Assembly (NCBI GenBank): GCA_030603265.1
Contig: JAUVYD010000097.1
Coordinates: 1 to 6,153, forward strand
Source of the DNA: Dehalococcoidia bacterium
GTDB lineage: Bacteria; Chloroflexota; Dehalococcoidia; GIF9; AB-539-J10
Length of the DNA stretch: 6,153 bases
Direction: 5' to 3'
In this document: positions 6,063 to 6,153 of the stretch, piece by piece
Numbering within the stretch: the stretch's first letter is position 1
Layout of the letters: every line of letters starts with the position of its first letter
Notes under the pieces: generated by a model
Seen by the model: the letters and a program-made list of their open reading frames with translations, nothing else
What the model was told of the DNA's origin: nothing
Databases searched by the model: none
Translations under genes and position numbers: made by a program

Positions 6063-6153
6063 CTCAGTTCCCTCAGCTTTGCACCAACGTCAGGCGCAGT
6101 CATCAGCGCCTCGCCAACCAGCACCGCGTCGACGCCCACGGCCCTCAGCCGTT
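6050..6153 (-). CDS. trpC: Indole-3-glycerol phosphate synthase, C-terminal fragment
   Basis: Only the last 33 residues and the stop are in the window; the gene continues beyond the right edge. The fragment reads RLRAVGVDAVLVGEALMTAP and ends KLRELRCAA. The VGVDAVLVGEALM segment is the final phosphate-binding strand-loop of the TrpC TIM barrel, where the family has a closely similar GxxAxLxGxxLM pattern. TrpC closes the pyrrole ring to make indole-glycerol phosphate, the substrate of TrpA. The stop codon falls 13 bases inside trpF. The identification rests on this motif and on its place directly upstream of trpF, trpB and trpA. Confidence 0.9.
   Translation of the reverse strand, partial: RLRAVGVDAVLVGEALMTAPDVGAKLRELRCAA

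Overview
The window is GC-rich and is best read as a chromosomal fragment of a free-living bacterium. The organism cannot be fixed from the sequence. A Chloroflexota (Dehalococcoidia-like) origin is a low-confidence guess, based on the style of the secreted protein and of the small FYSR/DEIALLR protein at the left edge. The right half is conserved core metabolism; the left half looks like lineage-specific accessory DNA.

Layout. At 1-449, two small overlapping genes lie on the minus strand: a 62-aa protein, then an unrecognised protein of at least 91 aa that runs off the left edge. A good sigma70-like promoter sits at 560-589. The gap 450-817 also carries a dense cluster of inverted repeats (734-800) that ends the next unit. 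At 818-1921 (minus) is a 367-aa secreted protein with a clear signal peptide. Its leader contains a perfect 10-bp inverted repeat with arms 46 bases apart. A roughly 400-base region without a convincing gene separates it from a divergent 68-aa excisionase/MerR-type helix-turn-helix protein (2330-2536, plus), which has a 16-bp near-palindrome just ahead of its start. At 2711-3385 (plus) is a six-helix TMEM175-family potassium channel with its own predicted promoter.

Convergent to the channel gene is the distal end of a tryptophan operon on the minus strand. In transcription order it reads trpC (only the last 33 residues are in the window), trpF, trpB, trpA. Every junction is tight: trpC overlaps trpF by 13 bases, trpF and trpB are 1 base apart, and trpB overlaps trpA by 4 bases in a GTGA. 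Each start has a purine-rich ribosome binding site. TrpF isomerises phosphoribosylanthranilate, TrpC closes the indole ring, and TrpA and TrpB form the tryptophan synthase complex that converts indole-glycerol phosphate and serine to tryptophan. All catalytic residues that can be checked are intact.

No complete new multi-gene system is evident. The observations most worth a second look are the mutually exclusive hairpins at 734-800, the leader inverted repeat at 1947-2002, the operator-like palindrome at 2295-2310, and the unrecognised small-gene pair at the left edge.
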